Below, one piece after another: positions 37,541-50,129 of a stretch of 64,000 nucleotides of DNA. The translations under genes were made by a program, and so were the position numbers. Origin of the DNA: Vicugna pacos (lineage: Eukaryota > Chordata > Mammalia > Artiodactyla > Camelidae); the NCBI RefSeq assembly GCF_048564905.1, contig NC_132992.1, positions 95,989,001 to 96,053,000 of the forward strand, given 5' to 3'. The first letter of the stretch is position 1, and the number at the start of each line of letters is the position of its first letter. The notes beneath the pieces are model-generated. The model had not been told where the DNA came from and searched no databases. It saw only the letters and a program-made list of their open reading frames with translations.

Positions 37541-39699
37541 GTCATCTCACTACATAGCAAGTCAGAGCCTTGCTGGCCTCAGAGAGGGCCAGGCCCCTGA
37601 GCAGCTGTGAGTGTCTGTGGTTTGCTGGTGTTGGTAGCATTTGGAAACATCATGTTTATTGTGTGAGTTTTCAGGGTAAACACTTAGAACCTGAATTGTT
37701 TTTACGTGTGCACACATTTTCTGTGATGTCGGTGCCAGAGTTCCTCCCACGTTGGTGATGTTCACAGCCCCCAGACGGGTAGCCCATTGTTGTCTGTGCT
37801 GGGACACATGTTAGGTGAAAGTTTGTCCAGCAGTTTCACCTGTTCTCCTCCTCTTGGGCATAAGTGATGCAGAGTCAGCATCAAGGGAGTTTTGGACAAG
37901 AGTGGTCAGGTTTCCCAGACCCCCTTTGGTGATGAGTTTATGATGATTTTGACAGTTACTGTGTTGCCCAGTAATCTGTAAGCAGAGTTCATGAGGAGTG
38001 TTTTCAACAGTCTCTGCATTTCAATGCATTTCTATCACTAATAACATTCAAGAAAATGTCTTTACTTGTGATTGGGCTGTAATGAATACTTATTATATAC
38101 TTTGTCATTTTGTTTTTATGCATGTTACAATCTATGTAATGTGCTATAAATCTCACCTCAGTGTTGCACTTTGAAATCTACACATAGTGGGATGGAAAGT
38201 TTATGTGATGTGAGAAATGTGACCAATCCTCAACGTACCTGAGTTTGACGTCTCCAGCTGGCATGAGAGCTGGGAGAAGGTCCAACTGGAACTCTTGGAA
38301 TGAACTGCAATATCCCAGGTGTTAAACTTCAGGGTGCGAACTGCCAGGTGTGAAGATTGAGGGTCATTCCCACCCAGATTCAGACTCATCAATTTCAAAC
38401 TGCTTCTTGCCCCACAACCACTCCCCACCCAGCTGTGCTGTCCTCTGACCACAGACCTGCAGCACCTGAAGGATTCTCGTCTAGATTCATCCATACAGGT
38501 GAGGGTCTTAGCTGTCAGAAGTAGGGAAGCACGACCAGGGGGGAGGTGGGTGATGAAACTGGCACTGAGCCCTCAGCCATAGGGAAGTTCTGACAAGAGC
38601 CCAGGAACACTCGGGATGTGGGATCAGAATCCAAGGCTTCATCCTGACTTTGCAGCACTGTGCTCAGAAGGGCTGCGCTGCACCGAGGTTCACACGCTTC
38701 TGAGAATATTAATGTCAGAATCCTGGGTACAGATTCCACTGATGATGGGGAAGACATTGATTTTAATAAAAAATCCTATTAGATATTTCTTTATAGAATT
38801 GGGTGATTTTGATAAAGAAAATTAGCTGATATTTTCCAAATTCAGAAGGATGATGGAAGTCCAGGAAGCCATCATCACACACATAACCAGGGCTCCCGTC
38901 TGTGTACAGGGACACGCACACACACATGCACACACAGGTGCACATGCACATATATTCAGGGACCCACACTTTTCTATCGTATCTGCATCCAAGTCCTCCT
39001 CTGTCCAAGGTACTGTCTCTGACACACACAAGACATAATCCTGGGACAGGAAACTGCTGGAATCTGAGGAATCATGGAGGACCCTTATTTTCCAGTAATG
39101 ACCGAGTGACTGTAGTTTTCTTCGATCCCATGACAAGGGCTTCAATGCTGGACTTAGTACCTCAGACGCCATCATACACAGCCCTGCACTGAGCTCTGGG
39201 TTTACCCCTTGTTTCCACTTTACAGCATGTGTGAAGGCCCCACGAGCACCTGCTCACTGTGCTTTCAGGGAATGTGAGCTTTAATTTCACCTAGAGATAC
39301 ACCGACTATTGAAATTGCTGGTTTACTGGTGAGTTGTTCCTAAACCTTGTAGGAAAGTAGCAGTTTCCCATGGTGGGTGATCCAATATTATTGTTCCATC
39401 AGCAGAATTTTGGTTTGTTACTAAATTCTCTTCATATTAGAAAATTATCACATTCTTTATCCCTTATTCTTCAGTCAAGTAGAGGGGTCTTGATAACACA
39501 GTCTCACCTGCATGTAGCTCTTTGTTCAGAACATCTGAATATGCTGGGAACAGCACAATTTCTCTCTCGATTCTGGGTTTAGCCACAGTGTGATCTCTGC
39601 TGCATCTCCAGGCTTAAATACAAAAACCTGCATAATCCAGATCTGGTGTGGAGTTTCCTACCAATGAGTGTCTTAATAAGTGAGGTCATTTTTTGTCAT

Positions 39700-42600
39700 C
39701 CACAAGATTCACTTTTATTTCACCATGAAGTTGAAATCATAAACCCAGCATTGCCTGACTAGGGTATCCAGGCTTCTGAAACAAAACTGATCCAATCTCA
39801 CAAACTGGGCAAAATAACAATAATACTGAATACACAGAAACCTCAGTTAAATAGAGTTTGGTGACAGCACGGTGGGCTCTCATGTCCTACCAGGAGAGCA
39901 GAGTCCAGCTGTGTGAAGAAGAAAGATGCCCTGTTCCCTCCTGGCAAGGACTCAGGCAGTGAGGGGTGGTCACAGCTCAGCCAGGGTGAAGCCCTGGGTG
40001 CCTTGTTCACTACAGCCCCTCCTCCAACATGCATTCCCATCTGCAAAATAGTTCTTATCCCTGTGGATGCTAAGAGCTGCAGGTGGCTCACTGTGATTCC
40101 TGGCACTGAACGCAAATCGTTGTTGATTCCAGATGAAAACACTTCTTTTTGCTGGAGAAATAACTGGCCATCTCTTTGCTTCAGGTCAACATTTTTATGG
40201 CCCTGATGGACTCAGACAAGTCCCCGTATGACTGTGAGGCTGCTGAGCAAACAGGTGTGGGACCCACACTGGGCCCAAGGCTGCGCCCTGTGTTTCTCCC
40301 AAACCCTGGATTTCGAGTCTAAATCATTCTCCTGGAGCCCAGCTTCCACATCTGTGCAGTAGGAAGCTCTGCAGGCTTTGTCTGAGAACTATTGTAAGGT
40401 GTGTCCTTCGTAGGTAGGACCTTGTACTGTATGCAAGTACTTGTTTAGCATTCAGTCTGAGTTTGAAATCAGGATGTTCCAGCTGGAAGTGGCCGGCCTT
40501 CCTCCCACTCCTTGGGAAGGGGCTGTTCTGCTGGACCTGTGCTGAGCAGTCTTCGGCCTGGCTCCTTCAGGGCCTTTCCATTCTATAAACAGAGGAACAG
40601 GGTGGAAACCGTGTCCTCTCCAGGTTTTCTTAAGCTGACAAACCATGTCTCTCACACTACAGGAGAGTCACCTGAAGGAATAATCTTTAAATTCTTAAAC
40701 TTGAATTCCAGCAAATGAAACCCCAGAATACAACCCAAACCCCCTTAGTTTCTGCTATTGTTTCCCAACAGCCAGGACACCGGGACAGAGATTGTCACAA
40801 ATGTGTGCACTTTGGGCTCCATCAGTCCTCAGACCAGCCTTCTCACATCCTCCTGATCCCAGTGACAGGCTCTGAGGGAACAGCTGGGCTCTTCTCAGTC
40901 TTTTCTCTCAGTAGGCTTGGGCAAGCATTTCTCCAGATTGGAAGTGTGTCTTCCCCAGTCATATTGGGCACTGGAGCCGGACTCTCCCAGCTCATCCGAG
41001 CTACTGAAGGCAGCCCAGGCTCAGGGAACTAAAGCACCTCACCCAGTGGGGACCTGTGACAAGCCTCCAGGGGTCTCTGCCTCTGGACCTCCCCATTTTA
41101 TTTAGGCCCTTTGAGAGATGCACACATTTTTTCTTTAGTAACCCCACCCCTATCCATTTATTGAATGAGACTTCACAGTGAAGCATCCTGCCACAGTTTC
41201 TGTCTCCCCCAAAGGGGGAAATGATTCTGGCATGTGAGAGCAGCCGTCAGAGTATGTGTGAAATTAATTAAGTGGCCTTAAGACATCATTGATTTGTTTT
41301 GTCTCTGATGATACTACAGCTAATTGTACAAGCAGCGACCATTTTTCCTACTGAGTTAGTTACCACCCCTTTTTGGGCAAAATCTCCAAAACATTTTGGT
41401 AAAATTCACAGTGCAGCCTCCTTCAAGATTCAAACAGAATTGAACACCTTCCCAGGATTAATCAGTGCCCTACAGGGAAAGAAGCCCTTCAGGCCATGAA
41501 ACCCAGAAGAGCAGATTCCAAGGCTGAAGGCTTAACTGCATCTTGTAGGTCTTTCTGAGATACTCTTGTTTTCCTGGAGAGAAATCCCAAAGGCCAAGGA
41601 GGGAGTGGTGCCCAGGACCTCGGATCAGCAAACTGCATAGAATATGGCTGAGCAATACTTCATCACATATGTGTTCCACGTGTACTTTAAATAGGGTAAA
41701 ACAATGCCATCAGTAGCAACACAGATGGATATAAACCCAATCATATTGAGTGAATTAAGTCAAATAGCAAAACACTTATCCCATGATCTCACTGATATGT
41801 GGAATTAAGAAAATGCAAAGGACTCTTACTTACAAGACAAAACTAGACTCATGGACCCAGAAAATGAACTATGTTCACCAAAGTGCATAGGGCAGGGGAG
41901 GGTTAAATTAAGAGTCTGGGATTCACAGATACACATGACCTTATGTAACACAGATATAAAACAAAGAGCTGCTGTATAGTGTAGGGAACTGTGTTCTACG
42001 TTTTGTAACAACACATACGGAAAGAAATCTGAGAAAATATACCTACGTGTGTGCAGAACTGCATCTGTTTGCTATGAACCAAAATCTAACATTGGAAATG
42101 AAGCACGTGTCAATAAAAAGCAAAATAATTGTAAAGATAATACCAATAATAAAGTGCACTTTAATCCTTATCACTCTGTCGTCCCTAACCCTCCTGTGGT
42201 GCTAACATCCACTCCCACTGGAAGTGAGGCCTTTACTGTAACTAGTGTCCACTGTGCCCTGGTTACTCATCCAGCCGATGGAGGTAGCCATTACCTTTTA
42301 ACCTTCAGCGGGAAGAGTAAAGCTCACCAGGACGTTGAGAGTCCTTCTCATTTCTGGAGCCACTGGAAGGCTGGTCTGGATGATGCAATGTTTCTAGTGT
42401 TTCTGCTGGGCTGCAATATGTGGATAATTTGCCTCTTTGCTCATCTTCTCAAACAATCTTGCAGGATGACAGCATTCACTTGTTACAAATATTTAGCCAC
42501 TAAGGGACTAAATTTGGCTACAGAAATTGTGCAGTTTCCCAGCATCATATTTGATGTCTAGGGCATCTGTCGTCAGAACAAGGCTCTACTTACATCCATG

Positions 42601-43530
42601 GTGTTTTTCCGCTTCCTAAATGCAACACTAATTGCCAAATGTGAGAGAATGTGGACGGCTAGCTGATTACTGCTGAGACGGATTCCACACATCTCTCTCA
42701 AGGAAAACCTAGATGAAGTTTTCTCAACACTGGCAATCCCAACTCCATTTTTCGGGAGGAACCAGAAGACACAGATTCAAGTCCTTAAAGGAGCGTTTCA
42801 AGAGCCCGTCCTTCTGTGGGCAACCTGATTACCAGACCCCTTTCTCCTTTGTGTTTGAAAGCAAGGGGCTGTCTTGGGATGTTGACCAAATTCTCAGGGG
42901 CCTCCGCAGACCTCTCGGGTTTTATAGCCGAGAGCCGGATGCTGTGGCACAGGGAGACTCCCACTGCCTTGGGGTCTGCACGGCCTCTGACCTTTTGTTC
43001 TGGTCCACGCATCCCTGTCAACATGTTTCAGTCAGCTGCCTCCCCTTCTAAGATGCCCTTTTGTTCCCTGGTCCTCACAGAGCTGTGCTATGTTGTCTCA
43101 ACATCAGCACATCTACACTTCTCCCCTCCGTCAGCAAAGAAGTCCCTCGTGACTGCGTCACACCGAATGACCACCTCCTGACTCCTGATCACCTACGTGA
43201 AGCCCCTCTAAGCAGCCTTTTCACTGTGGCTGTCAGACAGGAGGACTGCAGCGTCCACCTTGTAAGCTGGGAACTTCATGTCTGAGCCCAACAGGGAGAA
43301 GCAAGTCCTCCTGTTCTTTCCTGGTAAGGACTCAGCAAATGAAAACCCATGGACTCCTGTTCACAGGAGCCCTCTCACCTCCCCTTTCATTCTGTAAAAG
43401 AGTCATGTCTCTGTTTTCACTGGGGACTTGCATGTGGCTCACCAGGACGGCAGACCCCAAACCGTAATTGTCTGCTGATTCCAAATAAACCCATTTTTGC
43501 CTTTGAAGTAACTTTCAGTCTGTTCTATGT
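39700..43530 (+). mobile_element. ERV1 fossil, units C/D boundary
   Basis: Paralogue of the copy at 6420-10250, with the same internal loss and the same nested LINE-1 (41638-42150). Broken many times. Confidence 0.62.
41638..42150 (+). mobile_element. L1: 5'-inverted LINE-1 3' end, unit C
   Basis: Same insertion as at 8362-8873, with flanks aaactgca (41630-41637) and aaagtgca (42151-42158). Shared by duplication, not a new insertion. Confidence 0.85.
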
Positions 43531-43546
43531 GAAAACCGTTTACTTC

Positions 43547-43695
43547 TTTATTTATATATATAAACTATTTTAATTGAGTTATATTCATTTTACAATGTTG
43601 TTTCAAATTTCAGTGTAGAGCACAATTTTTCTGTTATACATGAACATATATATATATTCATTTTTACATTCTGTTTCGCTGTGAGCCTCATTAGT
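43547..43695 (-). mobile_element. L1: Short LINE-1 3' UTR fragment in unit D
   Basis: ttgagttatattcattttac and the following bases match the L1 3' end seen at ~19.61-19.69 kb. The matching place in units A, B and C has no such insert. Confidence 0.65.
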
Positions 43696-45117
43696 TCTGT
43701 GACTCTTTTATTTAATGTATTTACCTTTTATTTCCCATAATGTTGTGAGCTAGTCACTGGAATGCGCATATGGTCCTACCTTCACAGACATTCCTAGCAT
43801 CATCCCTGTGTAGGAGACAGCAGGGGGCCACGTGTAGCCTGCAGGAGGTGAGGGGATTTGCAGACTAGCTGTGAGCCCCTGGGGGAGGGGGTGAGGATGC
43901 TGGTGAAGGTCTGGCTGTTTCTGTCACCATGTGTCTGTGACACAAATGGCATGTTTGGATATATTAACATGAATTGAAAAATACCATCAAAATTATTCTA
44001 GATATAAGACAAATTTTTGTTATGTGTTTCATATGTTAAATGTCATTTCATATTTAGATTAAGTATTATTGCAAAGTGAAAATCTAAACTAGTTAATTAG
44101 GTAGGATTTTTTAAATATTAGGCTAACCAGGTCCAGCCCTGACCCTGTCTTGTTTTTGGGGACTCAACTGAAGCAGAGACACGGCCCCTCCCCAGTGCTG
44201 GCTCTCTGCTCCACTGTCCCCTTCGCTTGCAGGCCTGTGCTCAGGACCCTCCGGCCCACAACCAGCACACAGGGGTGAATAGGCTGTAAGGTGCCTGTGA
44301 GTGAACTGAAGACTCAGGGTTGGTGTTTGTTCATCTTTTCATTCATTGATGATGATTCACATATAGAAATTTACCTTCTGCATGTCTACATTTTTATGAA
44401 GTTGGCAATAAACAAAGCTTTCTCTCAGAGTTTTTCCACATTATTGATATCTGAGGCTAGCTTCTCATTTTGGGAGTTTCTGTGTGCATTGTGGAGTGTT
44501 GAGCAGCATCGATGGTCTCTGCCCTCTGGGTAAATAGGTACCTGTAGCACATGGCACATGTGACAGCTCAACCTGTCTCCAGACATTTCCAAGTGTTGTC
44601 TGGGGGTCAAATGACTCCAGCAAGACACAAACATCGCTTTCCAACTACACAACAGTCCTCATGCTATTCTAGGGAAAGGAACTGCAGGAAACAGGACTCA
44701 GGACACTCTCGAGGATGAAATGCCTGGAAATACATTGGAAGGTGGAGGGCAGATTCGAGGATGCACAGAAGAATCATTTGTGTCATTTAACATCTGTAAA
44801 TTTGACAAGGAAAAAGAGTAGTTAGTGGATAAATTTCAAATAAAGTTCCCATGAAAAAGCATTTCTTCTGTGTCTGGTCCTACAACAAATGAGGAAAAGA
44901 GGAGAGACAATTCTGACTCCATGAAAAAAGCTCAAGTTCAGAAACAAGACGTTTGCCTGGAATCATTATGGGTGGGCTCCCAGGGAAGGTGATGGTCCAG
45001 TGGAGCATCCACAGTCTCTGGGAGGAAACCCCCCATGGCTTCTCCTGCACCTGCTCTGAAACTGTCCCTCTTGTTTCCTCATGACCCTCGGTGCCCCCTG
45101 GTGGCCTGAGCCCTCCC

Positions 45118-45365
45118 TGCAAGGCTGGATTCATTTGGGCCACGCTGGCCTCCCCTCACTCACTCTCCCTCCTGTGAGAGTGACACATGGCTGTGCCCTC
45201 AGAGACCCCAGAGCTGTGCTGCAGGGAAAACTCATCTCCACTATGTCTGTGGAGATGGAGGCGCCTTTTAAGAGACATAGACCGTACACCCATAGCAGGT
45301 GAGTTACCCAACCTTTCCCTGGGGTGTGACAGATCCCTCAGTAACCACTGTGTGTGATGGGGGGG
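45118..45365 (-). pseudogene. IGHV4-like V relic, unit D
   Basis: Very close to the unit B relic, including the same internal shortening. It lies ~1.7 kb downstream of the intact IGHV4 segment at 47046-47487, so unit D holds a decayed and an intact IGHV4-type segment together. Confidence 0.68.
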
Positions 45366-47006
45366 TCCCAGAGACTGAGTAGGTGTGGGGGAGAGTCTTC
45401 AATAATCTTTGACCAACTCCTACACCAGCACCCGTGACAGGACACCTGAGGACTGGAAACACAGAGACACAATCACTTCACAGCACCATCCACAGAGGTC
45501 AGTGTTCCTCAGACCCAGGAGTTGCTCACAACTGAGATGAGCCATCAAGAGGAGGAATGACCAGAAGGATTCTGTGTCCCTTTGGATTAACCTTCTGCTC
45601 TCAGAGAATCATGTCAGTGAAGATAAGAACCCTAACTCTGAAGATGACAACGACCTCCGGACCATTCATCACTCAGGCACCTTGAGATACAATTCTCCAC
45701 GAGGTCTGGGCCTGGGGGATTCCGTGTCCATCTCTGCATGTCCCAGTTTTATCAAGAAACCTGCTGAGTCAGGTTAGTGAGACTCCTCACCCTGGAAATC
45801 TAATCACGCTAAGTATTTGATTCAATTCCCCTAACCTAAGATCTTCAGGGAACATCTGACCACCCTGGCCTCCTGTATCAAGAGTCCCCTGGAGACAGTC
45901 TGCCCAGAATCCCCCTGACCTTGTAGTCTCCTCACAGTCATTTTCCACCCAGTCAACATCATCACTTTTGGGGCATAAATCCCCATGTTGCCATCTGCAC
46001 TTAGAATTGAACCAGGTATCCAAGGCTGCTGCAAAGACCAAAATGAGACTTGTATTCCTTTATTTAAATAAAATTTATATTGAAGCTTTATTATCAAGCT
46101 CACCGCCCCCATCAGTATAACTCATGCCTGGATGGAGCTTGTCTGTTATAGATAATTTCTGCTAAGTCACTCACAGCACTGTGTGGTCACGGACACTGGA
46201 CTGTGCTTCAGGACTACAGATGGACCAGCTCAAACAGGCAAACTGTCTCTTTCTACCACAAACAGCGAAAAACATGGCACTAACTGGACCTTAAAGGGGA
46301 CTCATTTATGTGATAGAAGTTGAAACAAGAAGGCAGAGCATCACCCTGACCGACCTCAGGGGGGAATGTTAGTGAGTTGGATGATTCAAAGTGCTGCCCA
46401 CATTGCAAATGTCCATCAGTTTTGCAAATACAACAGCTGTTTTCATTTAGGGCTGAAAATAAATTTTAGCCCATAAGTGAACCTTAGACCCCTGATCCGG
46501 TGAGCGATGAGGATCCCTGCACACGCAGTCCTGGGCAAACTGGCATTAGCGTCTTTCACATGCATCCTGCACAATGCAAACCCTTGTGCTCTTTGACAGG
46601 AAGATGGAGGGTATGCAGCCTCCTGCCCCGGGAGCAAAGAGAAAGATTTATCACAGTTTACACGTGTAGTACAAGAGCCTGGGCCTTCTCAGAACATTGA
46701 AAAGTTTTGAAACATCCAGACTCACCTGGAAAATTATGCTAAAACCTAGCATCCTTAGGACCTTTTTGAGAAGAAAATAAAATATATCCTGAGTACAAAT
46801 AGTATTGTTGGAAAGAGAGAAGAGCTACAACAATTAAAAATTAGTGTCCTGCAGGGGGTATCTAGTAGAGCTGAAGAGCAGGAAAAAGAAACCAGGGATT
46901 CTAACCGCTAACCCCTCCCTGCTCCTCTGCACCTGCTCTGGGGCTCAGCCCTGCCCTTGGTGGCTCCTGAGCACCCCCTGGGGGTCCCGGGCTCCCCAGG
47001 CGGGGA

Positions 47007-47045
47007 GGTTTGTGTCTGGGCGCACCCTGACTTCCCCTCACTGTG
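47007..47045 (-). other. 23-bp-spacer RSS of the IGHV4 segment
   Basis: Heptamer CACAGTG (47039-47045), 23-bp spacer (47016-47038), nonamer ACACAAACC (47007-47015). Heptamer is consensus; the nonamer is the common IGHV4 form. The spacer is alignable with those of the IGHV3 copies. Confidence 0.94.
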
Positions 47046-47487
47046 TCTCTGGCACAGTAATACACGGCCGTGTCCTCAGGGGTCACAGAGCTCAGCTGCA
47101 GGGAGAACTGGTTCTTGGACGTGTCCCTGGAGATGGAGGTGTGGCTCTTGAGGGATGGGCTGTAGTAAGTGCTGCCTTCATAACCTATGACTCCCATCCA
47201 CTCCAGCCCCTTCCCTGGGGGCTGGCGGATCCAGCTCCAGTAGTAATAGCTGGTTGTGATGGAGCCACCATAGACAGCGCAGGTGAGGGAGAGCGTCTGC
47301 GAGGGCTTCAGCAGGCCTGGGCCCCACTCCTGCAGCTGCACCTGGGACAGGACACCTGGGGGCAAGGAGAATCAGTCATTGTGAGTCACCTGCAGCCACC
47401 TCCATTTCCACAGACCCGTGTCTGACACCAGAGACACTCACCTTGGGGACCTGCCACCAGGCACAGGAGAAGACCCAACAGTCTCAT
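47046..47487 (-). CDS. IGHV4: IGHV4-family germline V segment (unit D)
   Basis: Leader exon 47442-47487 ([15 protein letters not shown]), donor GTGAGT, intron, acceptor CCCCAG, V exon 47046-47355 (310 bp). The mature part begins [19 protein letters not shown]1 is [10 protein letters not shown], framework 2 is [14 protein letters not shown], and framework 3 is [16 protein letters not shown] ending DTAVYYCAR. The frame is open and both canonical cysteines are present. Framework 2 is VH-type. In camelids IGHV4 segments are nevertheless reported in both conventional and heavy-chain-only antibodies, so it may be used by both (known of the family, not shown here). LKSHT has histidine where most IGHV4 have arginine. 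Its 3' flank matches the flank of the IGHV3 segments, whereas its leader, intron and promoter are of a different type. Confidence 0.94.
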
Positions 47488-47598
47488 CTTCCTCTAGACC
47501 ACAGCCCTGCCTTCCCCAGTGACCTCAGCCCTGTGTGAGGACAGAGCTGTGAGCTCCCACCGCCCAAGCGTGGACTTTACCCTCGAGCTTGAAGGGGA

Positions 47599-47606
47599 AT
47601 TTGCAT
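47599..47606 (-). promoter_or_regulatory. IgH octamer promoter, IGHV4
   Basis: ATGCAAAT on the minus strand, 112 bp upstream of the IGHV4 leader ATG. No clear TATA box between octamer and ATG. Confidence 0.88.
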
Positions 47607-47609
47607 GTG

Positions 47610-49260
47610 GAGGGGCCCTGTCTTCATAAATAGGGAAGGGCTGAGTTAGGCTGGACTGTTTCTTTGAGAACCCCTGCGAGTGTCACTTCTCTTGGCTTAT
47701 GTGCCTTGTGCATCAGGGAGGGGAGGGGACCTGTCCATGGGACCCCTTGGACACCAGTCAAAGGGCAGCCCCTCCCTCTGAGATAAGAGCTGCTCTCCTT
47801 CAAGCCCATCTTCCCTCCCGCCCTTCCTTTCCCGGCCCGGTGCTCCTCACCCACTCAGAACCTGTTCCTGCTCCCCCAGAACTGAGCCCAGGACACATCC
47901 TTCTGTGTTTCCCTGGACCCTCCTCTGTGTGTCTTCGTCATTGGACAAGTGGGTGTCGTATGGTCAGCTTGCAGTTTACATGTGAGATACAGGCTGCATT
48001 CTGCTCCACCCTTCCTGTACTGTGAGATTAGAAAAGTTGTCTTGAGAGGTGGGCCCACAGGGACCACATTGTGTCAAACCCACGAAGCCCCATTTCGTTC
48101 ATCACACCCAACCCCTCTCAGTTCACACCCTCAGTGTTCCAGGTGCTGTCCATGGGCCTCATGGTCAATTCACACTCCTGTGGGGACCCACAGAGAGAAG
48201 GGGGTTATACACAAAATGAGACAAGATGCAGAACCTTGAGAGGGAGGCCCTCATCAGAGCACAGTCAGAAACAACAGGCACCAGGAAGAGGGGGAAGCAG
48301 GCGCTGACAAGGGCAGAGCTTCAGGGCTTTCCCCAAGGACCCCTGCCTCTGTAAACTGAGGTGGGGAGATGGGGGACGGATGCCTCACTCAGACGGCGCA
48401 TGCTCGTTATTTAGGGAAGGGGACAGACACACTGGGTTCAAAACCAACTCCTCCCTAAGACACAAGTGCATCAAAAAATTAGAAGCTCTGATCAACTTTT
48501 GCCTGTTCCCTGGTGCTCTGCATTCAGCCTGGACCTCACTTCTGACTTTAATCCCCCAGGTTCACCACTGATTCACCACGTCTGGAACTGGATTCCTACT
48601 ACATGATCTAGGAGCAGTGGCACCAGCCTTAATCACACAGGCTTCAAGCCCCTTGGCCACTCCCATCCCAGCTCCTTTCCACTCCCTCCTCTTCAAATAT
48701 GCAAACCTGCACTCAGCCTCCCAAGTGCCCATCCTCCCTCGTTCTCTGCCTAACTTTACCTCTGTTATAAACCCTGCGTGGACAATGGGGAATCAGCAGG
48801 CTGTGAAACACACCTGACGTCCCAGGGTCAACGTCTGATGCGGAGATGGGCCACCTGTGTATAAATTGTCCACCACAAGGTCTTGTAGACGTCATGTTGG
48901 TCAAGAGGTTCGATCTCAGGAGACTCTTCAGGGAGTCTGTCTGGTGGTCACAGAATCACCCAGTTCTCAAAGGTGAGCTGTGGTGTCGTGAGAGGTCCTG
49001 GTGATGACCGCAGACCCCAGGCTCACGAGGCTGCTTGCTGGTGGGCGGACTGAACCAGCCTAACCTCACGTCCTGGTGTGGATGCAAACGAGTCCAGGTC
49101 CCCATCACCTCTGGGCTCTACTGTCACCCCTGTCTCCCGAGTATCGTCGCTGTGACCAACCTGGTGTTACTAGCGTAAACCAGGGGATGTGGTCTCTGCA
49201 TATTTCCCTCCTGGGCAGGACCCAATGAGCTTCCTTGAGCTCCAAGGTCCTCCCGGAAGT
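47610..49260. other. Unique intergenic DNA upstream of IGHV4
   Basis: Not part of the repeated unit. No V exon, RSS or octamer pair and no recognisable repeat family; only short incidental open frames. Confidence 0.5.
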
Positions 49261-49269
49261 GTGAAGAGA

Positions 49270-49375
49270 AAGCACCCTGGGCTCTGGACGTGGACCTTCT
49301 GGGTCTGTTTCCCAGCAGCACCAGCTGCATGTGACCCTGTCCAGTCATTTAACCAGACAGTCACTTTCCCCCAGG
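49270..49375 (+). mobile_element. Probable MIR SINE fragment
   Basis: ctctggacgtggaccttctgggt...agctgcatgtgaccctgtccagtcatttaacc follows the core of the MIR consensus (tRNA-derived ancient SINE) by eye. Short and diverged. Confidence 0.4.
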
Positions 49376-49779
49376 CAAGAGGTGGAGAAGTGGGTTTCCG
49401 TGGAAGGTGTATCCTTCTGTTCCAGGTGTTTATTGTGACAGAAGAAATTTCCACAGCCCCTGGCAGCATGATACAACATTAGGCACTCATATTCTTCAGG
49501 ACCCTGTGATGTGAGCACGGCTGGAGGGGGAGGCACATTCCTACCCAGAAGTGCTCCCAGAGGTGCCGGGATGATGTCTGGAGGGTGTGTTCCCGTTGTG
49601 CTCAGGTGTCTGTGTGCTGGTTGTGGTTTTGGCTGCAGGTGAGTCAGGGCTGAAGGCCAGCCCTGGGATCTGGCCCTGTGGGCCTCTTCTTGTGCAGAGG
49701 GCTGCACCCCAGGCAGGTCCCTGGGTCAGCTGGTGCCCCCTTCACAGTCTCTGCTCAGGGCAACTTCCTGCAAACCTAA

Positions 49780-50120
49780 ATGCAGTTTTATTCTGTGACC
49801 CAGCAACCACATTCCTAGGTAGTTATGTAACTAGCCTTGAGACATGTCCACACATCAAAGTGCACATGAATGATTACATAGCTCCATTCGTAAATGACAG
49901 CAATTGAGGAACACAATGTCCTTCCTCAGGGAATGAACAAAAAATCTATGGGTCACCTCTGCAATCAAATTCCATTGAGCCACTTGCAAAATGAACTACT
50001 AAACTAGGAAAAGACCAAAATAAGATTTAATGCCTACACAGTGAAGGAAATCAGTCTAAAAATGGTTCGTACTGTGTGATTATATTTTCTGTTTGTTCTG
50101 TAGAATACAGAACCATACGA
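49780..50120 (+). mobile_element. L1: Ancient LINE-1 ORF2-end fragment
   Basis: Resembles the end of mammalian L1 ORF2/3' UTR by eye (gacccagcaaccacattcct; gaaggaaatcagtctaaaaa), heavily decayed. Limits are approximate and no frame is left. Confidence 0.5.
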
Positions 50121-50129
50121 TGTCAGGTA

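Larger units (their letters stand above)
33294..43252. repeat. Tandem IGHV unit C, close copy of A
   Basis: Nearly full copy of unit A with the same gene order: relic ~35.0 kb, VHH 36954-37410, ERV fossil from ~39.7 kb. The offset to unit A is constant at 33279 from ~4.1 to 7.24 kb, and I found no difference between 4372-7239 and 37651-40518. Outside that block scattered substitutions and 1-3 bp indels appear. Parts of the right end (around 40.86-41.03 kb) match unit E better than unit A. Confidence 0.9.
43253..47045. repeat. Partial IGHV unit D leading into IGHV4
   Basis: Aligns with unit A from its LTR tail through the relic (~45.12 kb) and the 3' flank of the V segment, including the RSS spacer. 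At the position where A, B and C carry an IGHV3 segment this copy carries an IGHV4 segment. Unit-like sequence stops at or within that V exon, and the upstream side (47.5-57.2 kb) is unrelated. A short LINE-1 3' fragment (~43.55-43.70 kb) is inserted just after the LTR tail and is not seen in A, B or C. Confidence 0.8.
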
